64,000 bases of DNA, from NCBI GenBank assembly GCA_015232575.1, contig JADFZL010000025.1, positions 28,996 to 92,995 on the forward strand, given 5' to 3'. Below, in pieces: positions 10,407-19,919 of this stretch. Below the pieces are notes generated by a model. That model was given only the letters and a program-made list of their open reading frames with translations, ran no database searches and was not told where the DNA came from. The stretch's first letter is position 1; every line of letters starts with the position of its first letter. The translations under genes were made by a program, and so were the position numbers. The DNA is from Candidatus Rifleibacteriota bacterium (GTDB taxonomy: Bacteria; Muiribacteriota; Ozemobacteria; Ozemobacterales; Ozemobacteraceae).

Positions 10407-10937
10407 ATGAAGAAGAAAAGTGACAGCATATCAAAGAATCTACAATCAAGAAAGCTGGTATTGGACCAAATCGCCGAATATCTGAAAGAATACTCTCACA
10501 GCTTCTTTCAAACCGGCAATGAAATAGAGATACAGATGAAAGGCATGAACCTGCCGTTGAGGGCAGTAGTATCCTTTAACAAAGGCAAACTTTCGGTGAC
10601 TTACCCCGAATACATAATCAGCCCTGGAGTTTTTGAACAGGCTTTTCTTCTTGAGTTACTTTCATTGATGTCCAAATATGATGTCCATTTCAGCATCAAT
10701 ACCGATAATGCATCTCTTTCTGCATCTCTCAGTAATATTATTGGAAAAAGGATTCCTTCAAAAAATCTATTTTTCGATCTTCTTATTATTCCAGCAATTG
10801 TTGTTGATGATACATATCCACAGTTGATGAAGCTGATACAGAAAAAAGATTCCTTCAAAATTACCAAGCACGAAAAAATAGAGGTAGACGGCATTCAAAA
10901 GATATTTGAAGCTGGGAAGTCCTATGCAATTAATTAG
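10407..10937 (+). CDS. Hypothetical cytoplasmic protein
   Basis: A 176-residue protein. The ATG at 10407 follows GGAG and opens into MKKKSDSISKN; an in-frame ATG at 10365 lacks a ribosome site. No leader or membrane helix. It has an N-terminal Lys-rich helix, then alternating beta and hydrophobic segments and a C-terminal LysGlu-rich stretch. I recognise no family. It sits between the TPR/TerB-like gene (89 bp upstream) and a secreted protein whose start it overlaps by 14 nt, so it is translationally coupled to its neighbour. Confidence 0.65.
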   Translation: MKKKSDSISKNLQSRKLVLDQIAEYLKEYSHSFFQTGNEIEIQMKGMNLPLRAVVSFNKGKLSVTYPEYIISPGVFEQAFLLELLSLMSKYDVHFSINTDNASLSASLSNIIGKRIPSKNLFFDLLIIPAIVVDDTYPQLMKLIQKKDSFKITKHEKIEVDGIQKIFEAGKSYAIN

Positions 10938-12024
10938 AATAATCCGTATTATTTCTGTCTTGATTATTCTTTCTGCACCATTTACTGCTTTTGCCTCACA
11001 ACTTCTTGTTCCTGAATGGTATAATTTCAGCGCTTCTCTTTCTGGTGCTCCGGTTCTCGGAGAAAAAGTATCAGTTAATGCCAGGCTTTCCTGTCTGATA
11101 GGTACCATAAATGATATAACGATATCAATAAAACTGCCGCCCGGCTGGAAAGCCAATTCAGAGTCACTTTTCCTTAAAAACCTTTCGTCAGGGACAACGC
11201 ATGTATTTACATTTGAAGCAGAAGCGCTGGCAATTGCTTCGGCAGGGTCGCTTCTCTGCAGTGTAACCGGAAAAACACCTGTAAAAGATCTATCTCAATA
11301 TGCTGAACAATTCCCCGATCAGAAAAGCGAACTGCTTTCACGTATTCAAAAAATGCCTGAGATCTTTTCGTCAAGTGATGAAGTTGTATTTTCTCTCTAC
11401 GCCGAAGAAGGATTTTACCCTCTGACAGGCGACACCTGGCTGGCTTACGATGAAAGAATCAAAAGTCCCAGGTTTGAAAAGGGACCTGTATTTTATCGCG
11501 ACACGCTTCTTTCACGCGCTCAGGCAGAGTATGTAACAGACATGTACAAACGTCTTGAGAAAAAGATAGCCGAGTCTGCAGGCTTTGCAGAAACTCTTTC
11601 CAGTTCCGGAATTAATCTTAAATCCAAGCAGTACGATGCTTTGAAAGCTTATTATGTCCTGGCTCAGGAATCTTATCTGAGCGGAGATTTTAATTCTGTA
11701 TCTCTGCATTTAAGCTCATTTGAAAGACTGCTTCCGGGGTTTTCGCTGGAATCTGTGAACAACCTGAAAATTGCTGCAAGAAACCTTCAGGCACTCAACG
11801 CATGGCTGAATGGTGACAGACGAACAGCCGAGAAAATTTTCCGTGAAACTTTTTATTCGGGCAGGAAACAACCTATACAAAGATATATTCTGAGAAATAT
11901 GGCCATAATAAACACTGAAAAGGGTGATATGGCAATTGCACGAGAGAGTTTAAGAATTGCACTTGACCTCAAAAAAGAGTACTCACTCTTAAAAAAAGAA
12001 TTTGAAAGGTTTGATGCAAAATAA
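10924..12024 (+). CDS. Secreted protein with Ig-like and TPR-like parts
   Basis: A 366-residue protein. The ATG at 10924 follows GGGAAG inside the previous gene; a TTG at 10906 is the alternative. The leader IRIISVLIILSAPFTAFA should be cleaved after Ala. Residues about 30-110 look like an Ig-fold of the kind found in NEW3/CARDB-type domains (KLPPGWKANSESLFLKNL). The C-terminal half is helical and TPR-like (YYVLAQESYLSGDFNSVSLH; LNGDRRTAEKIF; EKGDMAIARESL). It is probably periplasmic. Its stop codon is immediately followed by the ATG of the HEAT gene. Confidence 0.65.
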   Translation: MQLIRIIRIISVLIILSAPFTAFASQLLVPEWYNFSASLSGAPVLGEKVSVNARLSCLIGTINDITISIKLPPGWKANSESLFLKNLSSGTTHVFTFEAEALAIASAGSLLCSVTGKTPVKDLSQYAEQFPDQKSELLSRIQKMPEIFSSSDEVVFSLYAEEGFYPLTGDTWLAYDERIKSPRFEKGPVFYRDTLLSRAQAEYVTDMYKRLEKKIAESAGFAETLSSSGINLKSKQYDALKAYYVLAQESYLSGDFNSVSLHLSSFERLLPGFSLESVNNLKIAARNLQALNAWLNGDRRTAEKIFRETFYSGRKQPIQRYILRNMAIINTEKGDMAIARESLRIALDLKKEYSLLKKEFERFDAK

Positions 12025-14463
12025 ATGGATCCGATTGAAATTCTACTCGAAGATTTAAAATCTGATGACCCTTTTATCAGGTTTTCTGTTCTGTCAAGAA
12101 TAGAAACGATGGAATGGAATTCTGACCAGGTGAATTCTTTCCAGTCTCTTCTGCTTGCAGAAACAGATGAAGTCGTGATGTTTCATCTTCAGAAGATTCT
12201 GGCACATATTGAGCAGAAATTTGGCGGAAATCGCTTTAATGAAAATGATATAATTCAGGAAATTCAGGATATTCTTGCGTCCCCTGATAAAGACAATCTC
12301 GGGCTTGCGCTTGTTCTTGAATCAGTAAAGAAATCATGCTCTGAAGAAGTTACAAATATCCTGAGGAAAGCCGGTTGGGAAAATTTTTCACCGGAAGTGC
12401 TTCCATTTATCATAAGATTCTTCAAAAAATTTGGTTCGGCGAAAGATGTACCACAACTTATCAAGTTATGTCAGCACAGTGATCCGAGAATTGTTGGCTC
12501 GGCAGTTGAGGCACTTGAAAAGTTATCCTTTGAAAAACTTCAGGAACTGATTGTACCTTTATTGCTGAATCCGATTCATGGCATCAGATCAAAAGCGGTT
12601 CGCCTTCTCTATCGCTGGGACCCCAAAGAAGCTCTCCGTCATTTTGAAGCAATGCTATTTTCAGAAGAAGCAAGCGAAAAGCAGGCAGCCCTCTTTCACG
12701 CATTTTTCTTTCCATTCGAGGAAATAGAGCCGCTCATGCTTAAATTTCTGAGCCTTGAAAAAGACAACACATTAATAAACAAAGCCGGCTTACTTTTTCG
12801 CACGAACCCATTGCCTGATGAACCGGCGAAACTGGCTGAACTGCTTGAGTCAAGCGGTGGAGCCAGAAAAAAAGTTGTAGAAGATATCCTGAAGGGAGTT
12901 GTGGAGTCTCTTCACCAGATTGGGCTCATTGATAAAAAAACAGATGATTATCTTTCTGATCTTAATAGACATATTAAGCAGAAGAAAAGTTCACAGCTTA
13001 TTGACCAATCAAGAGAAGCCCTTTCGTCAAATGACTCACTTACCAGAAAAAAAGCAGCGCACAATCTTTCTGAACTTGCAAAATGCGGAAATTCTGAAGC
13101 TGTACCGATATTAAAAAAACACCTCGACAAAGAATCTGATGGACAGATAAAAAGCTTTATTGAGCGGGAAGTAGTCAGACCTGATTCTTCAGTTGCTTCG
13201 ACAGAAAAGTTTGAGACAATGACACCTGAGCAGCGGTTAAAATGCTTTTCAGGCCTCAATGCCGGCAACTTGAAAACTATCAGAAGTTCCCTTAAAAACT
13301 TTTACACGTTAAAACCATCACAGGAAGAGAAGCTTGCACTTATAACCGCCATAGGAAGATGTGGGCAGAAAGTTGATTCACCTATTCTGCAGCCTTTTAT
13401 CGGTGAACCTTCACCTGAGATTCTTGCAGCTGTGATTGAAGCTTTTGGGAAGATTGATCCTGATTATATTTTCCCATATCTTCCGAAATTTATCAAACAC
13501 TCATCTGACGAAGTCAGGTTGGCAGCAATTCAGGCTTTTGCTCTTTTTGACAAACGTCAGGCAATAAGTCTTGTCGAAAAGCTGGGAGCATCGATTCAAC
13601 CACGTCAGCGGCAGATGGCCATTTTCTGTGCTGCTCAGTTTGATTTTCTGTCAGTAAAAGATTTGCTTTTTACCGTGCTTAAAATCGAAACTGATACCGA
13701 CAATCTTCGACAAATTCTGGCTTTGCTGAAAGCTAACCTTGATGAGGACATTCTTTTTCAGGTTTTTCGCGTAAAAAAAGAATCGGATGACAAAAAAGCA
13801 GATATTCTTCAAGAATTTCTTGAAAAGAATCAGAAAGCAATTGCTGAAAAAATCCCATCTGAAACCCCTTCCATAAAAGCGAAACCTGACGTTTCTTCTA
13901 TTTCTACTTCTGCAATTGCTAATGCTAATGTTCCTTTGCCCGCAGTAACTGCTGTAAAAGCGCCTAATACGGCCTCTGCATCAAACTTTCAGATACTTGA
14001 AAAAAAATATGCTGAAGAAGTTGCCAGTCGTCAGAAGCCCCTGCCATCTTATTCATTGAAAAACATCCAGGATTTACGGAAAAAGAAAACAGAGGAACTA
14101 TCAAAAAATTCTGATACAGCATCATTTGTGCAATTCTGCATACTTGCCACAGCCACTGGTATTATGGCAGTTGCACTTATCTGGTATCTGTTTATTTCTG
14201 GTGATACAGCCATCAGGAAAAACGCAGCAATAAAAGGTGAATTTGATGGAAGCACAAAAAATGTCTCTGGACTGATTACTTATCTTGATACTTACGGAAG
14301 AGGTTTCCTTGTTCAGGAAAGTGGCACCAACAGTGATTATTTCGTGTTTTTCCGCACTCCGCCGACCAAAACATACAAAAAGGGAGATACCTTCAGCGGT
14401 CAGATCAGGCCCTACAAGAGAGACAGGAAGACGGTTCTCTCAGAGCTGATAAACTGGAATTAG
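12025..14463 (+). CDS. HEAT-repeat protein with C-terminal membrane anchor and OB-like tail
   Basis: An 812-residue protein beginning directly after the preceding TAA. From about residue 10 to 610 it is a run of HEAT-like helical pairs (DPRIVGSAVEALEKLSFEKL; SSDEVRLAAIQAFALFDKR). Residues 630-660 are an Ala/Thr/Val-rich linker. A single membrane helix at about 705-725 (ILATATGIMAVALIWYLFI) leads to about 75 extracytoplasmic residues ending in a beta-rich segment that looks like a small OB fold. The HEAT part would be a cytoplasmic scaffold for unknown partners. It ends the operon. Confidence 0.7.
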   Translation: MDPIEILLEDLKSDDPFIRFSVLSRIETMEWNSDQVNSFQSLLLAETDEVVMFHLQKILAHIEQKFGGNRFNENDIIQEIQDILASPDKDNLGLALVLESVKKSCSEEVTNILRKAGWENFSPEVLPFIIRFFKKFGSAKDVPQLIKLCQHSDPRIVGSAVEALEKLSFEKLQELIVPLLLNPIHGIRSKAVRLLYRWDPKEALRHFEAMLFSEEASEKQAALFHAFFFPFEEIEPLMLKFLSLEKDNTLINKAGLLFRTNPLPDEPAKLAELLESSGGARKKVVEDILKGVVESLHQIGLIDKKTDDYLSDLNRHIKQKKSSQLIDQSREALSSNDSLTRKKAAHNLSELAKCGNSEAVPILKKHLDKESDGQIKSFIEREVVRPDSSVASTEKFETMTPEQRLKCFSGLNAGNLKTIRSSLKNFYTLKPSQEEKLALITAIGRCGQKVDSPILQPFIGEPSPEILAAVIEAFGKIDPDYIFPYLPKFIKHSSDEVRLAAIQAFALFDKRQAISLVEKLGASIQPRQRQMAIFCAAQFDFLSVKDLLFTVLKIETDTDNLRQILALLKANLDEDILFQVFRVKKESDDKKADILQEFLEKNQKAIAEKIPSETPSIKAKPDVSSISTSAIANANVPLPAVTAVKAPNTASASNFQILEKKYAEEVASRQKPLPSYSLKNIQDLRKKKTEELSKNSDTASFVQFCILATATGIMAVALIWYLFISGDTAIRKNAAIKGEFDGSTKNVSGLITYLDTYGRGFLVQESGTNSDYFVFFRTPPTKTYKKGDTFSGQIRPYKRDRKTVLSELINWN

Positions 14464-14714
14464 ACATTACAAGAAAAGACAAGGCAACAAAAGACAAGAA
14501 GAGTGGTATCACGAGGAGACTCTGAGGCGCGGAGAAAAAGAGAAAAGAAAAGCATTTCTGATTGTAATACCATTACAATGCAAATAAGCTGACTTTTCAA
14601 TAATTCGGTGTAAGTCTTAGAAATGAGAATGATTGTATTATGTTTGACATTTCACAATGTCTCACAAATATGCAATTTTAGTAGAGAGTACAATGGGTTT
14701 CCAGAGAAATAAAA
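14464..14714. other. Intergenic stretch, purine-rich remnant of a dispersed repeat
   Basis: I see no gene. Bases 14464-14550 are strongly purine-rich on the plus strand and contain a CACGAGGAGACTCTGAGGCG phrase resembling short dispersed repeats; a similar AAGACACAAAAAAGCACG phrase occurs near 50747. The rest is AT-rich without clear structure. Confidence 0.4.
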
Positions 14715-14753
14715 AATCCCCTTCAAAGGATTTCATAAGCTTTGGAGGGGATT
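14715..14753 (-). terminator. Rho-independent terminator of the propeller gene
   Basis: Arms 14715-14728 and 14740-14753 pair over 14 positions with one mismatch around an 11-nt loop. On the minus strand the stem is followed by TTTT and lies just past the stop at 14784. An AAAAATTT stretch on the other side could give weak termination of the plus-strand operon too. Confidence 0.8.
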
Positions 14754-14783
14754 AAAAATTTGGAGATAGGTTTTAAAGATTTT

Positions 14784-15428
14784 TCAGTAATGCATGAAAA
14801 CTTTCCAGTTTTGTCCATCAAAGCGTGAAACACTTCCGCCAACGGTGGCGACCCAGACACAGCCATTCCGCACTGTTACTGAATGAATGCTGTCTTCAAA
14901 TAATCCTGAACTGGAATTGTAAATCTTCCAGTCTGTGCCGTCATAGCGGGCAACTCCTGAAGGAGTTCCTGCCCAGACATTACCTTTTTCATCAACAGCA
15001 ATGTCTCTTATTACCTCGTTTGGCAAACCATTTTTAACGGTATAACGGTTCCACTCTTCGCCGCTCAGATTGCAGGAAGAAATACCTTCATTTGTGCCAA
15101 TCCAGATGCGATTGTTTTGCGTATCAACTGTCAAACAGGTTATCAGATCGGAAATAAGACCATCAGAAACGTTGACAGACGAATTCGTATTTTTTGTGGT
15201 ATAAGCTTTGGTATTGTTTCCATCATAAACGACCAGACCATCGCCATAGGTTCCCACGTAAAGCTTATCATTTGACATGGCATAAGCGCGTGTATATGTG
15301 TTTAGAAGCGTATCTTTCCGGAAATATTTCAACCAGCCATTATTGGCATAAGAGGTCGATGGAAAGAGAAAAAGACTCAATAAACTCATTAAAACGAGAA
15401 ACACTAACCATCTGGAATTATTTTCCAT
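14784..15428 (-). CDS. Secreted two-component-propeller (Reg_prop) fragment protein
   Basis: A 214-residue protein with GGAGGC before the ATG and a leader ending near STSYA. The mature part has about four copies of the short beta-propeller blade found in the sensor region of hybrid histidine kinases: WIGTNEGISSCNLSGEEWNR, VWAGTPSGVARYDGTDW, VWVATVGGSVSRFDGQNW and a degenerate first blade. A full propeller needs six to eight blades and no kinase follows, so this is either a small stand-alone binding protein that oligomerises or a reduced relative. It is exported or periplasmic; its ligand is unknown. Confidence 0.75.
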   Translation of the reverse strand: MENNSRWLVFLVLMSLLSLFLFPSTSYANNGWLKYFRKDTLLNTYTRAYAMSNDKLYVGTYGDGLVVYDGNNTKAYTTKNTNSSVNVSDGLISDLITCLTVDTQNNRIWIGTNEGISSCNLSGEEWNRYTVKNGLPNEVIRDIAVDEKGNVWAGTPSGVARYDGTDWKIYNSSSGLFEDSIHSVTVRNGCVWVATVGGSVSRFDGQNWKVFMHY

Positions 15429-15610
15429 AGTTATTTGCCTCCGAAACTGCTTTATATTTTCTATCTGAAATCTTCATCGGCAAGCAAATAAAAAAAATAT
15501 AGGGGGTAAATTGGCAAATACTATTTTTGATGATACAATTCAATTTGAATTTATGGTCGTGTGAGTATGTTGACTGATTATGCGCAATGATTTTATTTTC
15601 CCCTTTAAAA

Positions 15611-15638
15611 ATCCGTGTTATTCCGTGTATTCCGTGGT
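15611..15638. repeat. Triple 9-bp repeat (TTCCGTG type)
   Basis: Three near-identical 9-10 bp units (ATCCGTGTT, ATTCCGTGT, ATTCCGTGG) lie 75 bp upstream of the adenine deaminase gene. A similar triple repeat with a different core occurs at 36759-36785. Confidence 0.5.
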
Positions 15639-15713
15639 TAAAAATCAGTTTCTTTTGCTTATCAGTTAAACGCTTGCACTACCATATTTATTATTGATAC
15701 TGAGGAATAAAAC

Positions 15714-17432
15714 ATGATTATTCAACATATTGTATTCACTGTTGCTTTTTTTTCTGTTATCAGTTCTATCGGTTTATTCGCCGCTGAAAGGGCCCGAAAT
15801 CAGTATGAAATGACTATTTCAGGAAATATCGCTGATGTAATAAATCAGGAATTCTATCCAGGTACCATATACGTCAGAAATGGGAAAATTGCTGAAATAA
15901 AAAGAGAACCCGGAAAAATCTATCCGCTCTACATTGTTCCGGGGCTTGTAGACTCACATGTTCACATCGAAAGCTCAATGGTTGTTCCGACTGAATTTGC
16001 ACGCGCAGCATCAGTTCATGGCACTGTAGCAGCTGTTTCTGATCCGCACGAAATAGCCAACGTTCTCGGAATGAAGGGAGTTGAATTCATGCTGGAAAAT
16101 GCAAGAAACACTCCATTCAAATTTGCTTTCGGAGCGCCATCGTGCGTGCCCGCCACAACTTTTGAAACGTCAGGGCAAACTCTCGGACAAGTTGAAACAG
16201 ACGAACTTCTTTCAAGAAAAGACATAAAATATCTCAGCGAAATGATGAATTTTCCAGGAGTTTTGTATGATGACCCCAATGTCTGGAAAAAGATTGAGCT
16301 TGCAAAAAAATATAATAAGCCAATCGACGGACATGCCCCCGGACTGGACGATGCGGCAATAAAAAAATACGCGCAAGCTGGCATATCAACAGACCATGAA
16401 ACGTTCACACTTGAAGAAGCGCGAAGAAAAATTTCTGCTGGAATGAAAATAATGATTCGTGAAGGTTCTGCAGCAAAGAATTTTGAAGCACTTGTTCCGC
16501 TTCTGAAGGAATCACCTGAATTTGTAATGTTCTGCAGCGACGACAAACATCCTGACGATCTGTTGAGTGGACACATAAATCTTCTCATAAAAAGAGCGCT
16601 TGAGCTGGGTTATGACTTCTTTTCTGTTATCAGAGCTGCGACTTTGAACCCTGTCAGACATTTTTCTCTCGAAGCCGGATTACTTCAAAAGGGTGACAAT
16701 GCCGATTTCATAATCATCGACTCACCAAAGAACTTCAATGTAATTGAAACAATAATCAATGGACAGGTTGCTGCGGAAAAAGGCAATTCCTATCTTCCAA
16801 CAATCATTCCGGCAGTGGTTAATAATTTCCAGATCAGTGAAAAAAAGGTTGAAGAATTTCAGATTGAAGCAAAATCAGATATTATTAAGGTTATTGGCGC
16901 TATTGATGGCGAATTGATAACCGAAAAATTATTGTTTCCGGTAAAGGTTGATGGAAATAATATTATTTCAGATGTAAAAAGTGATGTGCTCAAAATTGCA
17001 GTAATAAACAGATATAATGAGTCAAAGCCTTCGATTGGATTCATTCACGGTTTTGGAATCAAAAGTGGCGCCATTGCAGCATCGGTTGGACACGATTCGC
17101 ACAATATTATTGCAGTCGGGGTGTCTGATAAAGATATCTGCAGAGCAGTAAATCTCATAATTTCTGAAAAGGGCGGCCTGACAGCAGTTTATGGCGACAG
17201 AGAACACATTCTTCCCCTTCCGATTGCTGGAATTATAAGCGATAAAGATTTAAAAACAGTCGCAAAAAGCTATTCAGAGATTGATAAAAAGGTAAAAGCC
17301 ATGGGATGCAAACTTAAGTCTCCTTTTATGACACTCTCATTTATGGCTCTGCCGGTAATTCCGAAATTGAAAATTACTGACAAAGGACTTTTTGACGTGG
17401 ACAAATTTGCATTTACAGATATATTCAAATAA
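15714..17432 (+). CDS. ade: Adenine deaminase with a leader-like N-terminus
   Basis: A 572-residue amidohydrolase converting adenine to hypoxanthine for purine salvage. The metal and substrate motifs are plain: DSHVHIESS, SDPHEIANVLG, DGHAPGL, DHETFT and CSDDKHPDDL. The family usually starts near the MTISGNIADV segment, which here begins at residue 33. Ahead of it is a hydrophobic stretch ending LFAAERAR that looks like a signal peptide. The upstream ATG at 15714 has GAGGAA at a good distance, whereas the internal ATG at 15810 has no ribosome site, so the extension appears to be translated. Export of this enzyme would be unusual; a membrane-anchored or unprocessed form is possible. It is a single gene. 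Confidence 0.9.
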   Translation: MIIQHIVFTVAFFSVISSIGLFAAERARNQYEMTISGNIADVINQEFYPGTIYVRNGKIAEIKREPGKIYPLYIVPGLVDSHVHIESSMVVPTEFARAASVHGTVAAVSDPHEIANVLGMKGVEFMLENARNTPFKFAFGAPSCVPATTFETSGQTLGQVETDELLSRKDIKYLSEMMNFPGVLYDDPNVWKKIELAKKYNKPIDGHAPGLDDAAIKKYAQAGISTDHETFTLEEARRKISAGMKIMIREGSAAKNFEALVPLLKESPEFVMFCSDDKHPDDLLSGHINLLIKRALELGYDFFSVIRAATLNPVRHFSLEAGLLQKGDNADFIIIDSPKNFNVIETIINGQVAAEKGNSYLPTIIPAVVNNFQISEKKVEEFQIEAKSDIIKVIGAIDGELITEKLLFPVKVDGNNIISDVKSDVLKIAVINRYNESKPSIGFIHGFGIKSGAIAASVGHDSHNIIAVGVSDKDICRAVNLIISEKGGLTAVYGDREHILPLPIAGIISDKDLKTVAKSYSEIDKKVKAMGCKLKSPFMTLSFMALPVIPKLKITDKGLFDVDKFAFTDIFK

Positions 17433-17742
17433 TTTTTTTCACGATAAAAAAGATAAAAGATAAGAATTGTCCGCAGATTAAGCGGATTTTGCAGCTGTGA
17501 GATTTAATATGAGATCTGAAAAAAATCATTTAGCATCTCTAGGCCGGAAAGTGTATTTTTTACCAAAAATTGTAATTATGGAAATACGTGCAATTAAAAT
17601 CTTTACCGTGTTGCACATTCATAAGTGCCTTTCAGAGCCAATAATCTTAATCGCAATAAAAATATTTAAAAAAAAATACAGATGCTCTTGTTAGTTAATC
17701 GAATCAATGATATTATTACATTTACTTATTTGGGGGGTACCT
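17433..17742. other. Intergenic region upstream of ftsQ
   Basis: AT-rich, with no convincing gene. A short TCCGC...GCGGA inverted repeat at about 17470-17486 followed by TTTTG could end ade transcription and shares its core with the ATCTGCGGA repeat at 36759. The ftsQ promoter is probably here, but I cannot place a box with confidence. Confidence 0.4.
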
Positions 17743-18648
17743 TTGGAGCAGAGAATCGACACAGGGGTCAGGAGACGGCTGCTATTCGTTATTCCGCGTG
17801 CTGGACTCTCGGAAAATACGATTGAGCGCATTCGAAGCAGAAACGTCCGTGCAAGACTTCAGAACTTATGGAGTTTCTTTTCGTCCCTGAAAATGCTTTT
17901 TTTTCTGCTGCTGCTTACCGGTCTTACTTATGCTGCTATCGTCCAATTAAAGTATCTGTTCTTTGAAACATCGTATTTTGAAATAAAGAAAATAGAAGTA
18001 TCCGGATTAAAAACTCTCAATCGCGAAACCATTGTTAACAGCGCCGGAGTTTCGATTGCAATGAATCTCCTCAATATTGACCGCGAAGCAATACGGAATA
18101 ATCTTATTAAGCTTCCGGCAATAAAAGATGTGCGTGTTGATCTTTCAGGTTTGTATACTTTAAAAATAACTGTTACAGAGAGAGTACCTGTGTTGTATCT
18201 GAAAACGCATGATTCGTTTTTTGAAGTTTCTGATGATGGAATTATACTCGCAAGTTCGAACGGAGCTGGGAATGATCTTCCGATCGTGACTGGAATTAAT
18301 ATTGATTCGTGCAAGCCGGGCGACAACATTTCCTCAAATGATTCTTTCGTTGAAGCGAAAAGCTGGATAACCAAACTGGATTCGAAAATTCAGAAAAGAA
18401 TATCGGAATTAAACATGAGCAGCATTCAGAATCCTTATTTTTTTCTTACCTCCGGAGAACGTGTAATTCCGAAGAGTCTTGAGGATTTTTCTTTCCGTTT
18501 TGATTTTTTGTGTTCCCTTCTTGACAATCTGAGAAAAAATAATGTAGAACCTGATGTTGTAGACATGAGAGCACAGAGTGAAATTGTTGTTAAACCGAAG
18601 AGGTCGGTAAAGACCCCGGAAGGGAGCAAAAGTCGCAGTGCGGGCTGA
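17743..18648 (+). CDS. ftsQ: Cell division protein FtsQ
   Basis: A 301-residue bitopic inner-membrane protein of the divisome, linking early Z-ring proteins to FtsB/FtsL and septal synthesis. A basic cytoplasmic N-terminus is followed by one membrane helix (MLFFLLLLTGLTYAAIV), a POTRA domain (FEIKKIEVSGLKTLNRETIV) and the FtsQ beta domain (KITVTERVPVLYLK). I choose the TTG at 17743 because a run of six G at 17732-17737 stands 5 nt before it; the in-frame ATG at 17707 has no ribosome site. It overlaps ftsA by 11 nt. Confidence 0.88.
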   Translation: MEQRIDTGVRRRLLFVIPRAGLSENTIERIRSRNVRARLQNLWSFFSSLKMLFFLLLLTGLTYAAIVQLKYLFFETSYFEIKKIEVSGLKTLNRETIVNSAGVSIAMNLLNIDREAIRNNLIKLPAIKDVRVDLSGLYTLKITVTERVPVLYLKTHDSFFEVSDDGIILASSNGAGNDLPIVTGINIDSCKPGDNISSNDSFVEAKSWITKLDSKIQKRISELNMSSIQNPYFFLTSGERVIPKSLEDFSFRFDFLCSLLDNLRKNNVEPDVVDMRAQSEIVVKPKRSVKTPEGSKSRSAG

Positions 18649-19870
18649 TGAACTGTTTGTAGGATTAGACATTGGAACAACTAAAGTTTGTGTTGTTGTC
18701 GGTGATGTCAGAAAGAATCAGGTCAATGTGATTGGTTTTGGCCAGACCGCTCCAGGTGATGGAATTAAAAAGGGTATCATCGTGGACATCGACAAAACCA
18801 CACAGGCAATTCTTGATGCCGTGGAAATGGCAGAAAAGATGGCAGATGCAGCTGTTCAGCGGGTTTATGTAGGAATAGCCGGGTCACACATTTCATCTAT
18901 CAACAGTCAGGGAATCGTTGCAGTTAAGGGTAATTCAAGAGAAATTACAAACGAAGACATTGACCGGGCAGTTGATAATGCAAAAACCGCAGTTCCGATT
19001 CCTGCAACTCAGGAAATAATTCATATCCTTCCGCGGGAATTTGTTGTCGACGAACAGAAAGAGATTAATAACCCTCTTGGAATGGTCGGAAGTCGCTTGG
19101 AAGCGCAGGTTCATATAGTAACCGGTGCTGTGACTGCAATTCAGAACATTTTCAAATGCTGCGAAAATGCTGATCTGAAAGTTGAAGAAATTGTTTTGCA
19201 GCCTTACGCCTCAGCGATGGCTGCGCTTACTGAAGACGAGAGAAAACTTGGTGTTGTACTAGTTGACATTGGTGGAGGTACCACTGATCTGATTATTTTT
19301 CAGAACGGTCACGTTGTTCACTGCTACAGTTCACCTGTCGGCGGACAATATGTAACAAACGACATTGCGGTTGGCTTGAAAACGTCTACTGCGGTGGCTG
19401 AGAATCTTAAAATAAAATTTGGAGTTGCAAGAGCTGATCTTGTAGATGAAAGAAGTTCTGTTGAAGTACCAGTTGCTGGTGGCGAAAGAACTAAAACTTA
19501 TCCACAGAAATTTCTTGCTGAAATTATTGAACCCCGAATGGAAGAGATTTTTAATACAATTAAGGAACAGATTACACGACATGTTTCAATTGATGTGATT
19601 CCGGCCGGAGTAGTTATTACCGGCGGATGTTCGCTCATGAACGGATGTGTTGAACTTGCTGAAGAAATCCTTGGACTTCCGGTGAGATGCGGGTACCCGC
19701 TTTCAGTCACCGGACTGAAGGAAAAAGTTCAGAGTCCGGAATTTGCAACTGTTGTAGGGTTGATAAACTATGGTTCCCAGAATCAGCGTGCTGAAACATG
19801 TGAACCCGGGTATTTCAATGGTGTTGTTTCCCGCGTTAAATCGTTTTTCCGCGGAATGTTTACAGACTAA
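18638..19870 (+). CDS. ftsA: Cell division protein FtsA
   Basis: A 410-residue actin-like ATPase that tethers FtsZ to the membrane. Phosphate-1 (FVGLDIGTTKVCVVV), phosphate-2 (LVDIGGGTTDLIIF) and adenosine (VITGGCSLMNG) motifs are present, and the 1C domain follows the first. The C-terminus ends in an amphipathic helix (VVSRVKSFFRGMFTD), the usual membrane-targeting element. It starts with GTG inside the end of ftsQ, preceded by GGGAG, so the two are coupled. ftsZ follows after 49 bp. Confidence 0.95.
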   Translation: MRADELFVGLDIGTTKVCVVVGDVRKNQVNVIGFGQTAPGDGIKKGIIVDIDKTTQAILDAVEMAEKMADAAVQRVYVGIAGSHISSINSQGIVAVKGNSREITNEDIDRAVDNAKTAVPIPATQEIIHILPREFVVDEQKEINNPLGMVGSRLEAQVHIVTGAVTAIQNIFKCCENADLKVEEIVLQPYASAMAALTEDERKLGVVLVDIGGGTTDLIIFQNGHVVHCYSSPVGGQYVTNDIAVGLKTSTAVAENLKIKFGVARADLVDERSSVEVPVAGGERTKTYPQKFLAEIIEPRMEEIFNTIKEQITRHVSIDVIPAGVVITGGCSLMNGCVELAEEILGLPVRCGYPLSVTGLKEKVQSPEFATVVGLINYGSQNQRAETCEPGYFNGVVSRVKSFFRGMFTD

Positions 19871-19919
19871 AAAATATATTATATTGCCATCTGGCACAGC
19901 GTAAAAGGAGGCCATACTG

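Noticed and set aside
17497..17694. Small plus-strand frame before ftsQ
   Set aside because: No ribosome site, AT-driven composition and no protein-like pattern.
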